From the NCBI RefSeq assembly GCF_019097595.1, contig NC_080735.1, positions 14,472,417-14,536,416 on the forward strand: 64,000 nucleotides of DNA, written 5' to 3'. The DNA is from Hemibagrus wyckioides (Eukaryota > Chordata > Actinopteri > Siluriformes > Bagridae). Of the stretch, positions 29,811 through 44,530 are shown piece by piece. Under the pieces are notes generated by a model, which was not told the DNA's origin, did no database searches, and worked only from the letters and a program-made list of their open reading frames with translations. The translations under genes were made by a program, and so were the position numbers. How positions within the stretch are numbered: position 1 is the first letter of the stretch; each line of letters opens with the position of its first letter.

Positions 29811-30189
29811 ATACTTCCGCTCTATCTACGTTTGCGTTCGCATATACTAGATAGACCAGGTATCAGTATATCAATGTCAGTTTGCAATTATTTTTGACAT
29901 ATTTATACAATAGTATGCGTTTTTCCCCCCTTCTGCTTACATAGTCAGTATGCTCTAGCGACCGTGTAAGGGTTATATCCGGGGTTTCCCCTTGTGTATT
30001 AGTGCTTTCACGTTTATGATTTGCACTGGAAGACTCGGACATGGCGTCTGTTAAATACACGTTCTCACTCGGCCGGAGGTGTGCGGTTTGAAGCACTCCA
30101 GCCGTTTCCACTCTTAGCGCCCTCAAGGCGTCGTTTCTCCTTCCACCCCTGCCACGATTTGCTTGTACAAAATAAGGACATCCATCAAT

Positions 30190-30615
30190 AAAGCTACCTT
30201 TATACTCTCAAAAAAAAAAAAATAAATAAACTAAAGTGTCAGAAGCTTCAGGTTTAGTAGCTATATGTTGCCTGGAGACCTTTACAAGTAATTTAAGGTA
30301 TATAAATGGGCCACGAGGTTAAGGGCTAAATAAAGGTACAGGACATAATCATTCATAAAGGCCTTTCATTGTCAACGGTGTGTTAAGAGGTGACCTCAGG
30401 GGTACATCATGTAAATTACACAACTAGACCTTAAAACCTTCATGCACGTTTTCAGGAGAAAGATGGGCCTACACACTAACGGCACCTTTGATGATAATAC
30501 CCTACCGACAAGGAAAAGCAGTTTAATACTCGTTTGTCCCTCAGAGTCTAGGCAAAAGTTACGTAATAAATGTAGAACATTTTGGCAGCTTTATTTCTGA
30601 AAGTGTACATTTGCC
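30190..30615. mobile_element. MITE-like repeat (TACCTTTATTTCTGAGAGTG family), copy 2
   Basis: Left end ACCTTTATACTCTCAAAAAA and right end TTTATTTCTGAAAGTGTACA are inverted relatives. The interior shares blocks with 28250-28445. Non-coding. 29811-30190 and 30616-31170 show nothing recognisable. Confidence 0.55.
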
Positions 30616-31172
30616 TTAAATGCTACAAAAACATTTGTGGGATGTATTATTGTAATGTTCAATGTATGGTGCTCATTCAAATACTCTTTGGAAAGTTAAG
30701 GGCTTGGAAAAGGAATAGGAAGTCACTCCATTTTAGGGTTTTTACATAAGGTTTCCCCAAAATAACAATTATCTTTCACATTTTCTCAGAGTGCACTGTA
30801 CTTGAAATGTGTTTTTTGTTCTCCAGGAGAAGGATTCTCCAGGAAATTTCCATGCGTTGTATAAATGCTGTCCCATTTGAAAAATAAAAACTTACTCACA
30901 GGTCCCTTGAGGGTTCTCTTGACATAAGGGGGCACTGAGATATGATTCCCACAATTCTCTGTCTTTAAGTTGTCATTGTTTTTTTTGTTTGTTTCTTTTT
31001 TTACAGGAGGGATTGCTCCGAGCTATTTTCTGCCCCCAACCAAGAGTAAAAACCCGGCACCAGTCACTCCGCGGTTTATTTGTATTTCAGTGCAGCCACG
31101 TTGTAAAGTTAAAGTTAGTCAGACACAGTTCTAGGTCGACATCAAAATGCACGTTTTCTTTCTTTCCTTTTT

Positions 31173-31178
31173 TTTATT
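31173..31178 (-). terminator. Candidate dlx2 polyadenylation signal
   Basis: AATAAA on the minus strand, 378 bases after the stop codon and the first one downstream. A second lies at 31075-31080. Confidence 0.4.
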
Positions 31179-31555
31179 ATTGTGAGTACAAGTTGTATAA
31201 ACAGCATGATAGATTACTCTGCAGGCCTAATATAGTCTGATAGGAAAATGTACAATGGACGCAATAAAAGGCTACCCGTTTTTTTTTTCGTGTACTTGGC
31301 ATGTGATTTATCCCACTGTCCTGTGACTGCAAAGAGAAAACAAATAAATAAATAGAAAAATAATTTAATGTGCGTCGGTTTGTTGCACGTTCAGCGCACT
31401 CGAGAGCGCCAGGGCAATCCACAGCAAAAGAAAAATAAAAACCACCAGAATTCAAATTGCATGTCGGAGTTTGTGTGTTTTCTTTTCCTCGTGCTTGTAT
31501 GTGCACTACAAGTTCATTGTCCTGTAACAGGTGCAACTGATCCCCGAGTCTGTGG

Positions 31556-33315
<1,760 letters not shown>

Positions 33316-33402
33316 CTCTCCCCTCTCCTTCTTGTAATTACCTTCGCAGTAATTAAAGCAGCGATCTGAACGAACTGACAGTACTCCCGCTTAAGTATAT
33401 GG
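33316..33402 (-). promoter_or_regulatory. dlx2 proximal promoter with paired TAATTA sites
   Basis: Two TAATTA homeodomain sites (33335-33340 and 33350-33355) lie 20-40 bases before the start codon. A TATACTTAAG TATA-like motif is at about 33390-33399. The transcription start is not proven. Confidence 0.45.
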
Positions 33403-34470
33403 TTGTGGTCCGAACTGTTTTTGGAACTTGCTGTTTAATGATGGACGGTTGACCCGATGGAGGCAGTGATTCACTGGAGTCCTTGCTGAAGTCTCATAAT
33501 ACACTGCTGGTGGTGCATTGGTGCTCCAGGTCTGTGTGTTTGAGATAGTGGTGGGTGGAGTCGATCTAGAGGGCGGGCACATCGCGCGGGGCGTCAAGTG
33601 AGGAACCAATGGATAGATGGATAGATTGCTGGACGCACGGATGGATAGATGGATAGACATGGGATGCAGTTCAGATTAATTTCCAATAACTTAATATTTG
33701 TTTTATTGCATGGCTATTTCATTACAATTAGAAACACTTTCATTTCTGACAGAGTTACTGCTTTAATAATAGAAATAATAGTCAGGCCATTCCCCTTATT
33801 AGTTTGGATGGGAAAACTTCCAGTTTGCATCTTGCCCCAGCCCCCTATCTAAAATCACATCTGTAAAATGATGTGATTTAGAATTTTGAAATAGCCATAA
33901 TGAAGCTTAACTGCTCCTCAAATACCTAATGCCCTCTGTTTCATATTAGAGAAAAGGGCAAGGATCTACAATCCTTAATGTTTCTCTGGATAAACCCTTC
34001 AAGGTTCTGCATAGGAACTTAAAGTGTTTCCTCATGTCTATGAATTTTGGAGAAAAAAAAAACCCTTTCTTTTACAAATAAACCACTGAAAAAACCTTTC
34101 AGGAACATTTTCAGTTGGTTAAAAAGTCTGGTGTAAACTGTACAACAAAGTCTTCAGTGGCTGATAATCTATGACAAACTATCAAGACACCCCCCAATCA
34201 TTGCAAAGACCAAGAGCAATTACCTGCCATAAATGCTACAAGCCCCATTGTTTGATATGAAAATTGTATTCACATATTTACAGTGACATACCTGCTGGGA
34301 AACAGAAAAAATATATACAGATAATTCTGCTTCTTAAAATTTATTTATATACTGGTTTACATTTTCTGCAAGAATTTTATGGCTTTGATGGTTTATGTCT
34401 GGTTTAGGTCTGGTCTGTTGCAGGGTTATTTATCATTTGTTGCAGTCCACCTACCAGCATGTTTTCAGGA
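33403..34470. other. dlx2 5' flank, no gene recognised
   Basis: A small GGATAGAT run (33610-33658), then AT-rich complex sequence. No exon or element recognised. Confidence 0.6.
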
Positions 34471-34610
34471 GGTGGGTGAAAACCGAAGAACCCAAAGGAA
34501 ATCCACCCTAACCTTTTGGAAAGAACATCAGAAAGACCCCACCACACACACAGTACCGTAAGATCTTGATTGTACCTGGGACTCTGGGGCTGTGAGGCAA
34601 CATAAGCTTT
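34470..34610 (-). mobile_element. Decayed SINE/LINE-tail repeat
   Basis: Blocks GGAGGTGGGTGAAAACCGAA and GGGACTCTGGGGCTGTGAGG follow the reverse order of the fish repeat at 39720-39985 and its tRNA-like head. Strongly diverged. Confidence 0.4.
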
Positions 34611-34624
34611 TGTGATACCCTTAA

Positions 34625-34722
34625 GGATATTGTTATTATTATTATTAATAGTAGTAGTAGTAGCAGTAGTAGTAATAGCTGTAGTAGTAGTAGCATTAAT
34701 AGCATTAGTAGTAGCAAGTGTG
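34625..34722. repeat. ATT/AGT trinucleotide array
   Basis: ATT units, then AGT units with interruptions. Confidence 0.9.
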
Positions 34723-35131
34723 TTATTAAATACAGGGAGAAGTGTAAAACTTTTTTCTCTGATAGCCGCACAAGCACTACAGATGTGATGGCAAGGAAAT
34801 CTTGAGTATTCATTAGAGTCTGTTTAGATATCTATGAGTTTCCTTTCCTCAAGTCCAGGATCATTACAGTGGTGATCAACCTACAAAGTCCATGTCTATT
34901 AAATCACCATTAAACCAAGGCGTATTACCACCAGGTCATCACCGGACACCAGAGGTTCACGAGACACCTTTTAAACCACCTGTTAATTTAATTAGGACAC
35001 TCAAGACTGTGATAATAACCACACGACAATGATCTCCTACATATAAAAAAAACTGTTTTAATTCCTACATTAGGCACGATACAATGATTTGTACACACGC
35101 AGAGCCATTTGGAGTCGCTCTCTGATAGCAT

Positions 35132-35503
35132 TTGGCGACTCCTACCGGTAAAAGTGTGCACTGCGGCCTGTGCGGACCGCGCATGCGCACCAGTCTGCTT
35201 CCAGCACATGAATGCAGACGGCGCCACACAGTCGCCTCAGCCTCCTCAGGTGAGCAAAACAGCAATTTACCTCCGGTAAACACCGGGGATAAAAAAAAGA
35301 AGCTCGTAGGCCACCTGATGCCCTGTCGCGCCAAACGCCCCCCTAAAACGCCCCAACAAGTGGCAATTTTCTCTGAGTCTCCAGTCAGCGCTACTGAGGT
35401 CGACAGAGACTACGTGCTAATTTCAGGATACTCAGCTGAGCAGGCTAGGCCCTTTGGCTGCCGAAAATGCCAGCGTTACAGTTTGAAGGAGATTTATCCT
35501 TGA
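35132..35503 (+). other. Unrecognised 123-codon open frame in GC-rich block
   Basis: An open frame from ATG without repeats, richer in GC than its surroundings. The conceptual protein has Cys pairs (CGLCGPRM, CRKCQRY) and a basic KKKK segment, but I recognise no family. It could be a fragment of an unknown retroelement or gene, or chance. 34723-35131 has no feature. Confidence 0.2.
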
Positions 35504-35706
35504 GCCTTGTAATACTCTCTCAGGACAGTTGGGTTTATTTTAGCTCCGTGACACAGCCGTTTTCCCCCTCACTTTATGTCCATTCTCATCCTAACAAGGA
35601 TACTAGTGGTACAATCCGTCATTTTGTCCCGCCATTTGGTTCAAGCAGCCTTAAACATCTTTGTCCTCGGGATTCATTGTTTGGAATTAGTACTTCATCT
35701 CATCAG

Positions 35707-35881
35707 TGAAATTCTTTCTTCACATATCCCAGCCTTGGAGGTTGAGGTCAGAGCGCAGGGTCAGCACCCCTGGAGCAGAGAGGGTTAAGGGCCTTGCTCA
35801 AGGGTTCCAACAGTGGCAACTTGGGCTTGAACCGCTGATCTTCTGGTCAACAACCCAAAGCCTTAACCACTTGAGCCACCA
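35707..35881 (-). mobile_element. tRNA-derived SINE, near full length
   Basis: On the minus strand it reads TGGTGGCTCAAGTGGTTAAG (A-box region), GCGGTTCAAGCCC (B box), CCCTTGAGCAAGGCCCTTAA, CTGCTCCAGGGGTGCTGACC, and a tail CCAAGGCTGGGATATGTGAA. The head matches the SINE at the right edge of the window. Confidence 0.85.
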
Positions 35882-35899
35882 AGTATAACTAAGTCTCAG

Positions 35900-36480
35900 T
35901 ACAACCATGACACTGACATTGGTGTGTGTTTCTGTGTGTCACACACATAGACTCGGTGGAATTTTTACACATCTCAGTGTCACTACTGGTTTAGGAAACA
36001 ATCCTCTAACCAGAAATATCCTGTGCGACTGCCATAACCATGACTGCCGATGGTGTGGAAACTCTTTCTGGCTACAGAAAGTTTTGGCAAATTATTCATT
36101 TTCATTAAATCCACTAAAATTATAGGCCATGAATATGAGTGGTGAGTGGTGAGTAACAAAAAGTGATGGAAATGAATTTGTAATAAATAATAATAAAAAT
36201 GAAATGAAGAGTTGTTCGATGTTATAAATGACTGATTTCTGTCATTTTGTCATTTGTCAGTGCCATGAACAGCCAGAAGTGGAAGTGGCCTGGAAATATT
36301 CTCTGATTTAAAGCAAGAAATACGGAACGCTAAACAGAAATGCGTGTGAATTGAAAGCAAATCCGATAATCGTAGTTGATCCACACGTATTATCTGTGTT
36401 TATTTGTTCTTGCTGTGTAGATCCCTTGTGCAATGCAAGAAAATCATGTCAAACTATTTTAATGTGGAGAAAATTAACAG
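35900..36480. other. Intergenic, no gene recognised
   Basis: Complex sequence; no known element or exon. Confidence 0.55.
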
Positions 36481-36485
36481 TGAAG

Positions 36486-36610
<125 letters not shown>

Positions 36611-36695
36611 ATAATTTATAATCATTTAAATCTAGTGAGCTAGGAAGCTCCTGAGCTTTCAGGAAGTTTTCACTTTCCCATTTGGAGTTTGATAA

Positions 36696-37808
<1,113 letters not shown>

Positions 37809-38430
37809 CTTTAACATAAAGTGATGAAGACCCCCAAATGGGAGTCATATTTATAACTTATAAAAACAAACAGTGCAAAGTAGCAGCACAGTATCTCAAA
37901 TGAAAAGGCAGTGGACATGATCAGAACTGACCAGAAAATGGTCCTCTATTGAGTCAAAACTCTTTAATTATATGAGAACTTTTGAAGAACTCTTGAGGAA
38001 CCGTTGTTGTCAGTGTAGTGCTGAAACTATGGCGCCCCACTGAGGCGGTTTATGATTACTGCATGTGCTCTTCCACAAACACACACACACACACATACAA
38101 TTAAATATTGCTTCTATACAGCTTTTATTTCATCAGAAAGATTTACATTTTTTCAGTTGCTGATCACAATCACTTATATTGAGAAAAAAGGTACATGTTT
38201 TCATATTAGTAGCCATGTATCCAAAGACATATCCAAATGATTTGAAACCCTGTCACAAATATTTACATTTCAATACATACAAATTTTCAAGGGTTATTTT
38301 GGGTAGTTAAAGGGTTCCTAGCTTCCTAAAGTGGTTCTACCAGGAACTTCCTACCTAAAGTAGCTCCACCTTGCTGTGGTATCCTAAGTAAAGTAGCTTT
38401 ATATTTTGTAAAGTATACTTTATTTATTCT
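37809..38430. other. Intergenic, no gene recognised
   Basis: A short CA run (38076-38095). Otherwise AT-rich complex sequence. Confidence 0.6.
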
Positions 38431-38434
38431 TATG

Positions 38435-38632
38435 TGAAATTCTTCTTTCACATATCCCATCCTTATAGGGTTGGGGTCAGAGCGCAGGGTCAGCCATGAT
38501 GTAGGAGCATGTAGGGGTGGTGGGAGGTCGAGGGCCTTGCTCAAGGGCCCAGCATTGGCAGCTTGGTGGTACTGGGGCTTGATCCCTGATCTTCTGATCT
38601 TTGGCACCCAGAGCCACCACTGCTTATCTGGA
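38435..38632 (-). mobile_element. tRNA-derived SINE
   Basis: Minus-strand copy of the 35707-35881 family: GTGGTGGCTCTGGGTGCC head, GATCAAGCCCC B box, GGGCCCTTGAGCAAGGCCCT, GCTGACCCTGCGCTCTGACC, tail AAGGATGGGATATGTGAAAG. Confidence 0.8.
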
Positions 38633-39700
38633 GATGTGCATAATCTGTGCCTTAGCAATTACCTTAGAGGAAATTGCTTTAGAGGAAATCTTTAACTGTA
38701 CACTACATGCAACTTTCTTTGTGCAGTGACAAAAGATCTAGTCCTGAGGGTTCCACCTCAGGGACAACATATATTTAATACCCTTTTATTTTATTGATTG
38801 ATTGATTTATTTATTTTAAAAAAGGTTCCACCCCAACATCTGTTTATTTGTGTTCCAGAATTATACATTTATTTTGCGTGTTCCTTGAGGTGTTTCAATG
38901 ACATCACAAGAGGGCGCTATTGGATATCTAAGTATTCCTCATCTACATGAAAACCTTATCCAATGCCAGTGTCTTTCCCCGTGATATGGACAACCACCCA
39001 GCCGATCTCGGCTCAGCTTACACTAGCATTAACGACTTACTCCCATGATGACTGGCTGTTTTTTTTTCTTTTCAGATTACAGTGCAGCCTTGTAGATCTG
39101 CTGATACAGGGCTAGCTCATTCCTGGGTGCTGATTACTCATTCACAGTCACACGGTTCACCTTTTACATGAACGTCAGCCATGCGAGTCCTTCAGCTCGG
39201 CCTGCTTTCTAACACCACTGATGTGTGAATGTGACGGTATGAGGTCAGTGCGAAAAAGCCTGCACTGCCCTAGCTGAAGATTTCCAAATAAAGAGAAGCG
39301 AGCGAGAGAGACGAGCGCCTGTGTGTGGATTCTTGGAATATACTTCAAAGACAAGTGTATCACCTGGCATTCATCAGGACAAATACCAATACTGTAAAAA
39401 AGAAACAAAGGAATCTCATCCCCATGCTCGCAGGCATGCTGCTGCTGCTGCCTGATGGACAGTTCTGTCAGCGATAACGAGAACATCGTGGACAATGTGT
39501 TTTTCTGTCTGTTGGGAAATTATATCCTGTGCCAATATGATATTATTACAACAAAATTGCTTTGGCTGGATAATTTGTACTTTGTCCTGGCATCTGATCT
39601 GGAGATGGAGATGTTAGGCATGTTCCAGTAGTCATAGAAAGTCCAGAGCAGACACAAGGTATAGGAAAGGAAAGGAAATATTGTCTTATGCATAAAAATT
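38633..39700. other. Intergenic, no gene recognised
   Basis: Complex sequence. An open minus-strand frame (39175-39495) matches nothing I know. Confidence 0.55.
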
Positions 39701-39714
39701 AACTTTATATGATG

Positions 39715-39990
39715 CATCATGGAGTTTGCATGTTCTCCCCATGCCTGCGTGGGTTTACTCCGGGTACTCCGGTTTCCTCCCACAGTCCAAAAAACATGTA
39801 CATTAGGTTGATTGGTAATTCTAAATTGCCCATAGGAGTGAGTGTGTCTGTGTGGCCCTGTGATGGACTGGTGACCTGTCCAGGGTGTTCCCCTGCCTCT
39901 CGCCCAATGTGTGCTCCGATCGGCTCCAGCAGACCCCCATGACCCTAATTAGGAATAAAGCGGGTATAGAAATTGGATGGATGGATGCAT
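39715..39990 (+). mobile_element. Fish SINE/LINE 3'-end repeat with GGAT tail, copy 1
   Basis: GAGTTTGCATGTTCTCCCCA, CGGTTTCCTCCCACAGTCCA, GACTGGTGACCTGTCCAGGG and CCCTAATTAGGAATAAAGCG, then an ATGGATGGATG tail. A very common teleost retroelement 3' end, probably L2/RTE-type. Confidence 0.8.
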
Positions 39991-40479
39991 AATTTATTAT
40001 ATGTATATCTAGTATATCTACAGCATATATGCATAAATGGGCGTAGTATTGCCTTGATCCATTTGGGCATCCACGTCAAATTATTTCCTATCAGTAATTT
40101 TCTGAAAGCGGGTTATTTCTCCGGAACCATCAGCACCATCAGAAAAAAGAACAATCCGATTCATGCAGCATATCAGTGAAAGTGGTGTCAGGTGATTACG
40201 CAGACTGAAAACACCCCCTAGATTTGATCTCTAGATATGGACCGGTATTTTTCAGACACTGCTCTTGACGCATTTGTATCACGTCATCAGCTAGTGCAGA
40301 TCATAAAGATTTCTTTTGAGCCAACTTGAGTACAAATGACATAAAAGGATATATTTTAGTGGTTTTTTTTTTTGTGTGTGTGTGAATGGATCTTCCTGAT
40401 GATTACATATGGTTCCTTTTTGTGTAACATGTGCTTACACACTAAGGCTTTCCATGAGATTTCGAAGCATGACGATGTT

Positions 40480-40752
40480 GTTCTTTCAGCCTCAGGAGCG
40501 TCACCGAGATAAGATACTGATGTTTGGGTTTCAGTCGGCACTTCATTTCATCCCGAAGGTGTTCCGTGGGGATGAGTCGGAGTCAGGGCTCGGCGCAAGA
40601 TCCTTAACACCAACCTTAACACACCATGTCATCATGGAGCACTCTTTTAAGCACCGGGAAAAAATCATGATGGAGCAGGTTTGAGCTTCAGTGAAGGCTA
40701 CAGCATGCACAGATACGTGGAAGAATCACATACTTTTGGCCACATAGTGTAT
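40480..40752 (-). mobile_element. Tc1-like element C fragment
   Basis: Ends CATACTTTTGGCCACATAGTGTA at 40752, a Tc1-type end. The internal TTCATTTCATCCCGAAGGTG matches the same block in 7440-8050. The other end is missing. Confidence 0.6.
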
Positions 40753-40828
40753 ATTATTACTAAGCATGCTGTAATAGTATACAGTTTTGTCTAATCTACA
40801 AAGTTTCACACTTTATATATGCATTATT

Positions 40829-41310
40829 ATTACTGATCAGCCATAACATTATGACCACCTGCGTAATATTGTGTTGCTCTCCCTTTTTGCTGCCAAAACA
40901 GCCCCGACTCGTCGAGGCATGGACTCCGCTAGATCCCTGAAGGTGTGCTGTGGTATCTGGCACCAAGATGTTAACAGCAGATCCGTTAAGTCCCGTAAGT
41001 TGCGAGATGGGGCCTCCATGGATTGGACTTGTTTGTCCAGCACATCCCACAGATACTCGATTAGATTGAGAACTCGTTGTTGCACCATTTTTGCTTTGTG
41101 GCACGGTGCATTATCCTGCTGAAAGAGGCCACAGCCATCAGGGAATACCGTTTCCATGAAAGGGTGTACATGGTCTGCAACAATGCTTAGGTAGGTATAA
41201 CATCCACATGGATGGCAGGATGGCAGGTTTCCCAGCAGAACATTGCCCAAAGCATTGCCTTCTTCCCATAGTGCATCCTGGTGCCATGTTTTCCCCTGGT
41301 GATAAAAACT
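40829..41310 (-). mobile_element. Tc1-like element A, copy 5, truncated transposase pseudogene
   Basis: The minus strand encodes the C-terminal half in several frames: GENMAPGCTMGRRQ, VFPDGCGLFQQDNAPCHKAK, LIEYLWDVLDKQVQSMEAP, SWCQIPQHTFRDL. The 3' inverted end is at 40829-40860 and the 5' half is absent. Confidence 0.92.
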
Positions 41311-42855
41311 GTGCCACTTTTACTTCCAATAATTTTCTCTTTATGGTCATTTACCCTATTCATTGTCATTTATCATACATTAACCCTATTCATTAAGCCA
41401 GTACAGTAAGCTTTAACTCGATGCCATGTTCCATGTTAGTCATGATTTATGTGTGACTCATCATCCATATCATCCACCATTTCCTGTGAGAGCTGCCTGC
41501 CAATCCCAACCGATCATGATTAATAAGGCATTGTACTGAACAGACTTCCTTTGTTTGTGTCAGATACCCGACATGACTGTTCAGGCCACATCAGGCAGGT
41601 ACAGTATATCCTTCCATTTAAAGCACTGTATCATTCATGCAGGATGAATAAAGGAGCGTAGATTTGAAAATGAAATGAAGTACATGATTCTTTACCTCTC
41701 TCTCTCTCTCTCTCTCTATGTCACTTTAATTTTTTATCTCTTAACCCCCACCCCCACCCCCCAGAGCCTCCATGATATGGCGAGCACACCTGTATGTCCA
41801 TGCCCTTGCTTTCAGGCATATTGCTTCCAGATGAGATAAGATTCTCAGCTTCAGATGTGGTTTGAAGTTCATAGCTGCCCTCCATGTGCTCCAAGAAGAA
41901 CCCTTTATTTGCCAACGAACCCCCGAAAGAACCATTTCCAGGAGTACTGTAACAAATAAAAGCTACCTGAAAGAAAGAGCTGTACAGATAATTTCCCATA
42001 ACATTTCTTATCAGGAAGTGTGTTTCTTTTTTTTATCAGTACAGGGAAATATCAAACTTCCAGTGTTTGGTAATCACTCCTACACTACACAGCTATAGGG
42101 AAAAGGGTCGAAGTGTTTCTTTAAGTCTCTGGGAGTATGTGGTTTATTGAATCAGATCTCTGAAATTCTAACAGCTGCTACAAAAATCATGAGATCATTT
42201 GGACTACATCACAAGCCTCTGTATACAGTAGGAGCTTTAGTAACCGGTGTTTTGGAGATCTGCAGGATTTTATGAAGAACAGCCTTAAGGCTGGGTGGGA
42301 ACAGGCAGGGAATGATGAGACGTGAATGAATGAGCAGGGTGTGTGTGTGTGTGTGTGTGTTGGAACAGGGTACACGGGTGTCTGTTGAAACAGGTAACAC
42401 TGTGACTGGAAATGTACTTTTTGCTAGTTCCTACAGGCATTAAATGTAGAAGCATTTTTCAACGTTAGACTCCGGTGTTGCACACAGACACATCTGTTCC
42501 CCAGAAGAAGTACAGTTTAAGGTAGAAATGATTTATGTACAGAACAAGGACATGCAATCTGAAATCTCCCACATTTCCACTTGACATGCCAAAGCTAGTG
42601 AAGTAACTAAAATGCACTACACTATAGAACGGTGCAGGAATTATGGCATATATCTTTGTAAGCCGACCCCGAAGTTAGCATCCCAAACGTTCCCTTGACA
42701 AAAAGCTAATAGTATTTTCCCATAGATGTTTTGGATTATTGCAGAAAATAATGTTTTGTCATTATCAAAAGTTTATGATTCTTACATTTCATCACAGTGT
42801 AAAAGTGTACAGCTGAGGAGTCGAGGCTGGGAGATTCTAACTCAAAAACCTTGGT
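41311..42855. other. Intergenic, no gene recognised
   Basis: CT run 41695-41717, C-rich run 41745-41762 and GT run 42340-42360. No exon or known element. Confidence 0.6.
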
Positions 42856-42859
42856 ACGA

Positions 42860-42909
<50 letters not shown>

Positions 42910-42943
42910 TTTTTCTCTCACTCTTGCTTTTTCTCTCTTGCTT

Positions 42944-42982
<39 letters not shown>

Positions 42983-43194
42983 CCCACACACACACGAGCA
43001 AGAGAGAAAAAGCAAGAGTGAGAGAAAAATCTCACTCTTGCTTTTTCTCTCTTGCTTGTTCTCTCTCTCTCTCTCTCTCTCTCCTTCTTTTCTCTGTAGT
43101 TATTTCTCTCTCGCTCTCTCGCTTTTTCTCTGTAGTTATTTCTCTCTCTCTCTCCCTCTCTCACACACACACACTTTTTCTCTCACTCTTGCTT

Positions 43195-43239
<45 letters not shown>

Positions 43240-43248
43240 CTCTGTAGT

Positions 43249-43296
<48 letters not shown>
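42860..43296. repeat. Compound CT/CA tract with 27-base palindrome
   Basis: CT and CA runs alternate with a repeated phrase (CTCACTCTTGCTTTTTCTCT). An inverted copy at 42997-43023 faces a direct copy at 43030-43056. Confidence 0.93.
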
Positions 43297-43429
43297 CAGA
43301 AGATTGGGGGTTCAAGCCCCAACACCGCCAAGTGGGCCCTTGAGCAAGGCCCTTAACCCTCTGTATCATGACCCTGTGCTCTGACCCCAACCTCCAAGGC
43401 TGGGATATGTTTAGAAAGAATTTCACTGT

Positions 43430-43432
<3 letters not shown>
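43297..43432 (+). mobile_element. tRNA-derived SINE, 5'-truncated
   Basis: Starts at the B box (GGGGGTTCAAGCCCC), then CCCTTGAGCAAGGCCCTTAA, CCTGTGCTCTGACCCCAACC and CCAAGGCTGGGATATG. The A-box half is replaced by the CT tract. Confidence 0.8.
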
Positions 43433-43467
<35 letters not shown>

Positions 43468-44030
43468 CACTCTCTTTCACCATTGGAATATTGTGCAGTA
43501 CAGGAGTATATGGGAGTACACAGGAGTATATTTGGGCTAGTTTAAAACGAATTAGCCATCACATTGATTTGTTTTTTAAAAAGAAAGTACATAATTATAA
43601 ACATTTTTGAATCAGTTTCTGCAAACACAGGCCACACCGAAAAACAAAAGGAAAATGCAGACAGAATATCTACAGTTTACAAACTCATTACTAAGAGATC
43701 CTGCAAAGATGAAGAGAGGTTTAAGGGATTTATGGAGTAAATAATGCCTGTACTTCAGAAATGCATGCGCGCCTCAGTGATCATGTTTCTTGCGACTCTC
43801 TTGTGATCAGTGCTTACAGGTCAGTTTGTACAGGGATGTAGGTTTGGCTCAGAACCGCTAACCTTACTCCGAGTTCAGGAGAGCGTGCATCAGGGTCACC
43901 GTGTCTAATGTGGAATGTCTTGGTTTTGCACTCGCACCGTTACAAACGTATTTCATCTTGCCGTATTTGTCATTTGATTTACACACCGGATTTGCATTCG
44001 TTTCTCAGTGTGCTAAGACTAATATTATTT
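43433..44030. other. CT run then intergenic DNA, no gene recognised
   Basis: CT run 43434-43462. The rest is complex with no match. Confidence 0.6.
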
Positions 44031-44032
44031 AC

Positions 44033-44287
44033 ATAACATTTACATTAATGTTTCCGGCATTTGGCAGACACCCTTCTCCCTTATCCAGAGCAACGCTCAA
44101 AAGAAGAAGAACTGAGGGCTAGAAGCCTTTATTATCGAAGTTATAGGAAGTTGGGGTCAGAGCAGATGGGCAGCTATGATACAGCACCCCTGGAGCCGAG
44201 AGGGTTAAGGACCTTGCTTTCTAGCCCAGCAGTGGAGCTTAGTGGTGCTGGGGCTTGAACCCTGATCCTGTGATCAACAACCCAGAG
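44033..44287 (-). mobile_element. tRNA-derived SINE with conserved fish tail
   Basis: Minus strand: head around GGGTTCAAGCCCCAGCACCA, then linker, TCTCGGCTCCAGGGGTGCTG, and tail GGATAAGGGAGAAGGGTGTC with TGCCAAATGCCGGAAACATT. It combines the body of the 35707 SINE with the tail of the 7672 SINE. Confidence 0.75.
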
Positions 44288-44384
44288 CAGTTCTTTATCA
44301 ATGAATACATCAACATTGGTTCACTTAGGATACCATCAGCCGAAAATCTGTGTTAGGAGATTTTTGTTTTTAAAACTTCATAAA

Positions 44385-44530
44385 ACAGAGAAAATAAGTG
44401 TTTCAGGAAGAGGTAGGTCTTCATCTGTCGTTTGAAGACTGTCCATCTAGGGGAAGTTCGTTCCACCACCTCAGTGCCAGAACAGTCTTGACGATATCTA
44501 CCTCTTGATCACTCTTTCATCTGAACAAAT
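44385..44530. repeat. Dispersed repeat (GGGGAAGTTCGTTCCACCAC)
   Basis: GAGGTAGGTCTTCATCTGTC, then GGGGAAGTTCGTTCCACCAC and GTGCCAGAACAGTCTTGA form a block familiar from many fish genomes; class unknown. Confidence 0.5.

Noticed and set aside
23602..31555. Hidden dlx1 gene
   Set aside because: No frame with the Dlx homeodomain (IYSS...WFQNKRSKFKK type) was found in either direction.
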